Positions 63,946 to 64,000 of a DNA stretch of 64,000 bases are shown piece by piece. How positions within the stretch are numbered: position 1 is the first letter of the stretch; the number at the start of each line of letters is the position of its first letter. The notes beneath the pieces were generated by a model. That model searched no databases. It worked only from the letters and a program-made list of their open reading frames with translations, and had not been told where the DNA came from. Source of the DNA: Massilia psychrophila (GTDB taxonomy: Bacteria; Pseudomonadota; Gammaproteobacteria; Burkholderiales; Burkholderiaceae_D); NCBI RefSeq assembly GCF_002760665.1, contig NZ_PDOB01000005.1, positions 99,054 through 163,053 on the forward strand, read 5' to 3'. The position numbers and the translations under genes are program-made.

Positions 63946-64000
63946 ATGCCACCGAAGCCGCCCCGTCCCGATTTGACTCAACTGTCCGATACCGACAAGG
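63946..64000 (+). CDS. Start of a possible IS66-type transposase (runs off window)
   Basis: The last 55 bases read MPPKPPRPDLTQLSDTDK. Single-gene IS66/ISBst12 transposases often begin with P-rich text then 'DLTQLsdaEKDaLIl'. A second mobile element next to a decayed gene would fit. Only 18 residues are visible, so this is a guess. Confidence 0.35.
   Translation, partial: MPPKPPRPDLTQLSDTDK

Overview
The window reads as a chromosomal segment of a GC-rich betaproteobacterium. Gene content and protein style (quinoprotein alcohol dehydrogenase, MocR/PdxR regulators, molybdate transporter, AhpCF, tandem IS66 machinery) suggest Oxalobacteraceae, for example the Massilia/Duganella/Janthinobacterium group. 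That placement is inference from resemblance only. No rRNA, tRNA or CRISPR array was seen.

Layout. 1-7 kb: a 5'-truncated DUF1906 remnant, two small exported proteins, a membrane Ser/Thr kinase with a TPR tail, a small unknown protein and an FHA-like/AAA+/Fis enhancer-binding-type regulator. 7.2-34.1 kb: one long minus-strand locus for an extracellular contractile injection system (eCIS, Afp/PVC-like). In transcription order it runs: tail terminator (DUF4255), unknown 285-aa protein, single sheath, two tube proteins, a 58-aa DUF5908-like protein, LysM protein, VgrG-like spike, PAAR tip, gp25, large baseplate protein, 278-aa possible fibre, second baseplate protein, 1561-aa tape measure with internal repeats, AAA+ ATPase, and an 860-aa membrane protein with peptidoglycan-binding and GH18-like regions. 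The last gene was a 379-aa eCIS-core (DUF4157)/nuclease-like effector. It is cut in two by a 2415-bp IS66-family element whose inverted repeats and 8-bp target duplication can be read directly; removing the element restores the reading frame exactly.

34.7-43.8 kb is mostly housekeeping: a RibD/DHFR-like reductase, modABC, a HAD phosphatase, a MGDG-synthase-like glycosyltransferase with a membrane partner, and ahpC-ahpF. 43.9-58.9 kb looks like a catabolic island: an aldehyde dehydrogenase, a PQQ alcohol dehydrogenase with a lanthanide-type Asp-x-Asp, a Rieske protein, an outer-membrane MetA-type channel, a PrpR-like sigma-54 activator, an acyl-CoA synthetase, a ThDP-dependent lyase, an acyl-CoA dehydrogenase, an SDR, an APH-type kinase and a GntR/FCD repressor. 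The set of kinase, ACAD, SDR, ligase and sigma-54 regulator recalls the Pseudomonas putida lva (levulinate/4-hydroxyacid) pathway, here joined to a 2-hydroxyacyl-CoA-lyase-like enzyme and an alcohol oxidation module.

59-64 kb holds a decayed lysR gene, a MocR/PdxR regulator divergent from a GNAT-OsmC-PaiB operon, a decayed GloB-like metallo-hydrolase, and the first codons of what may be a second IS66-type transposase at the right edge. Both decayed genes carry short tandem duplications that broke their frames.
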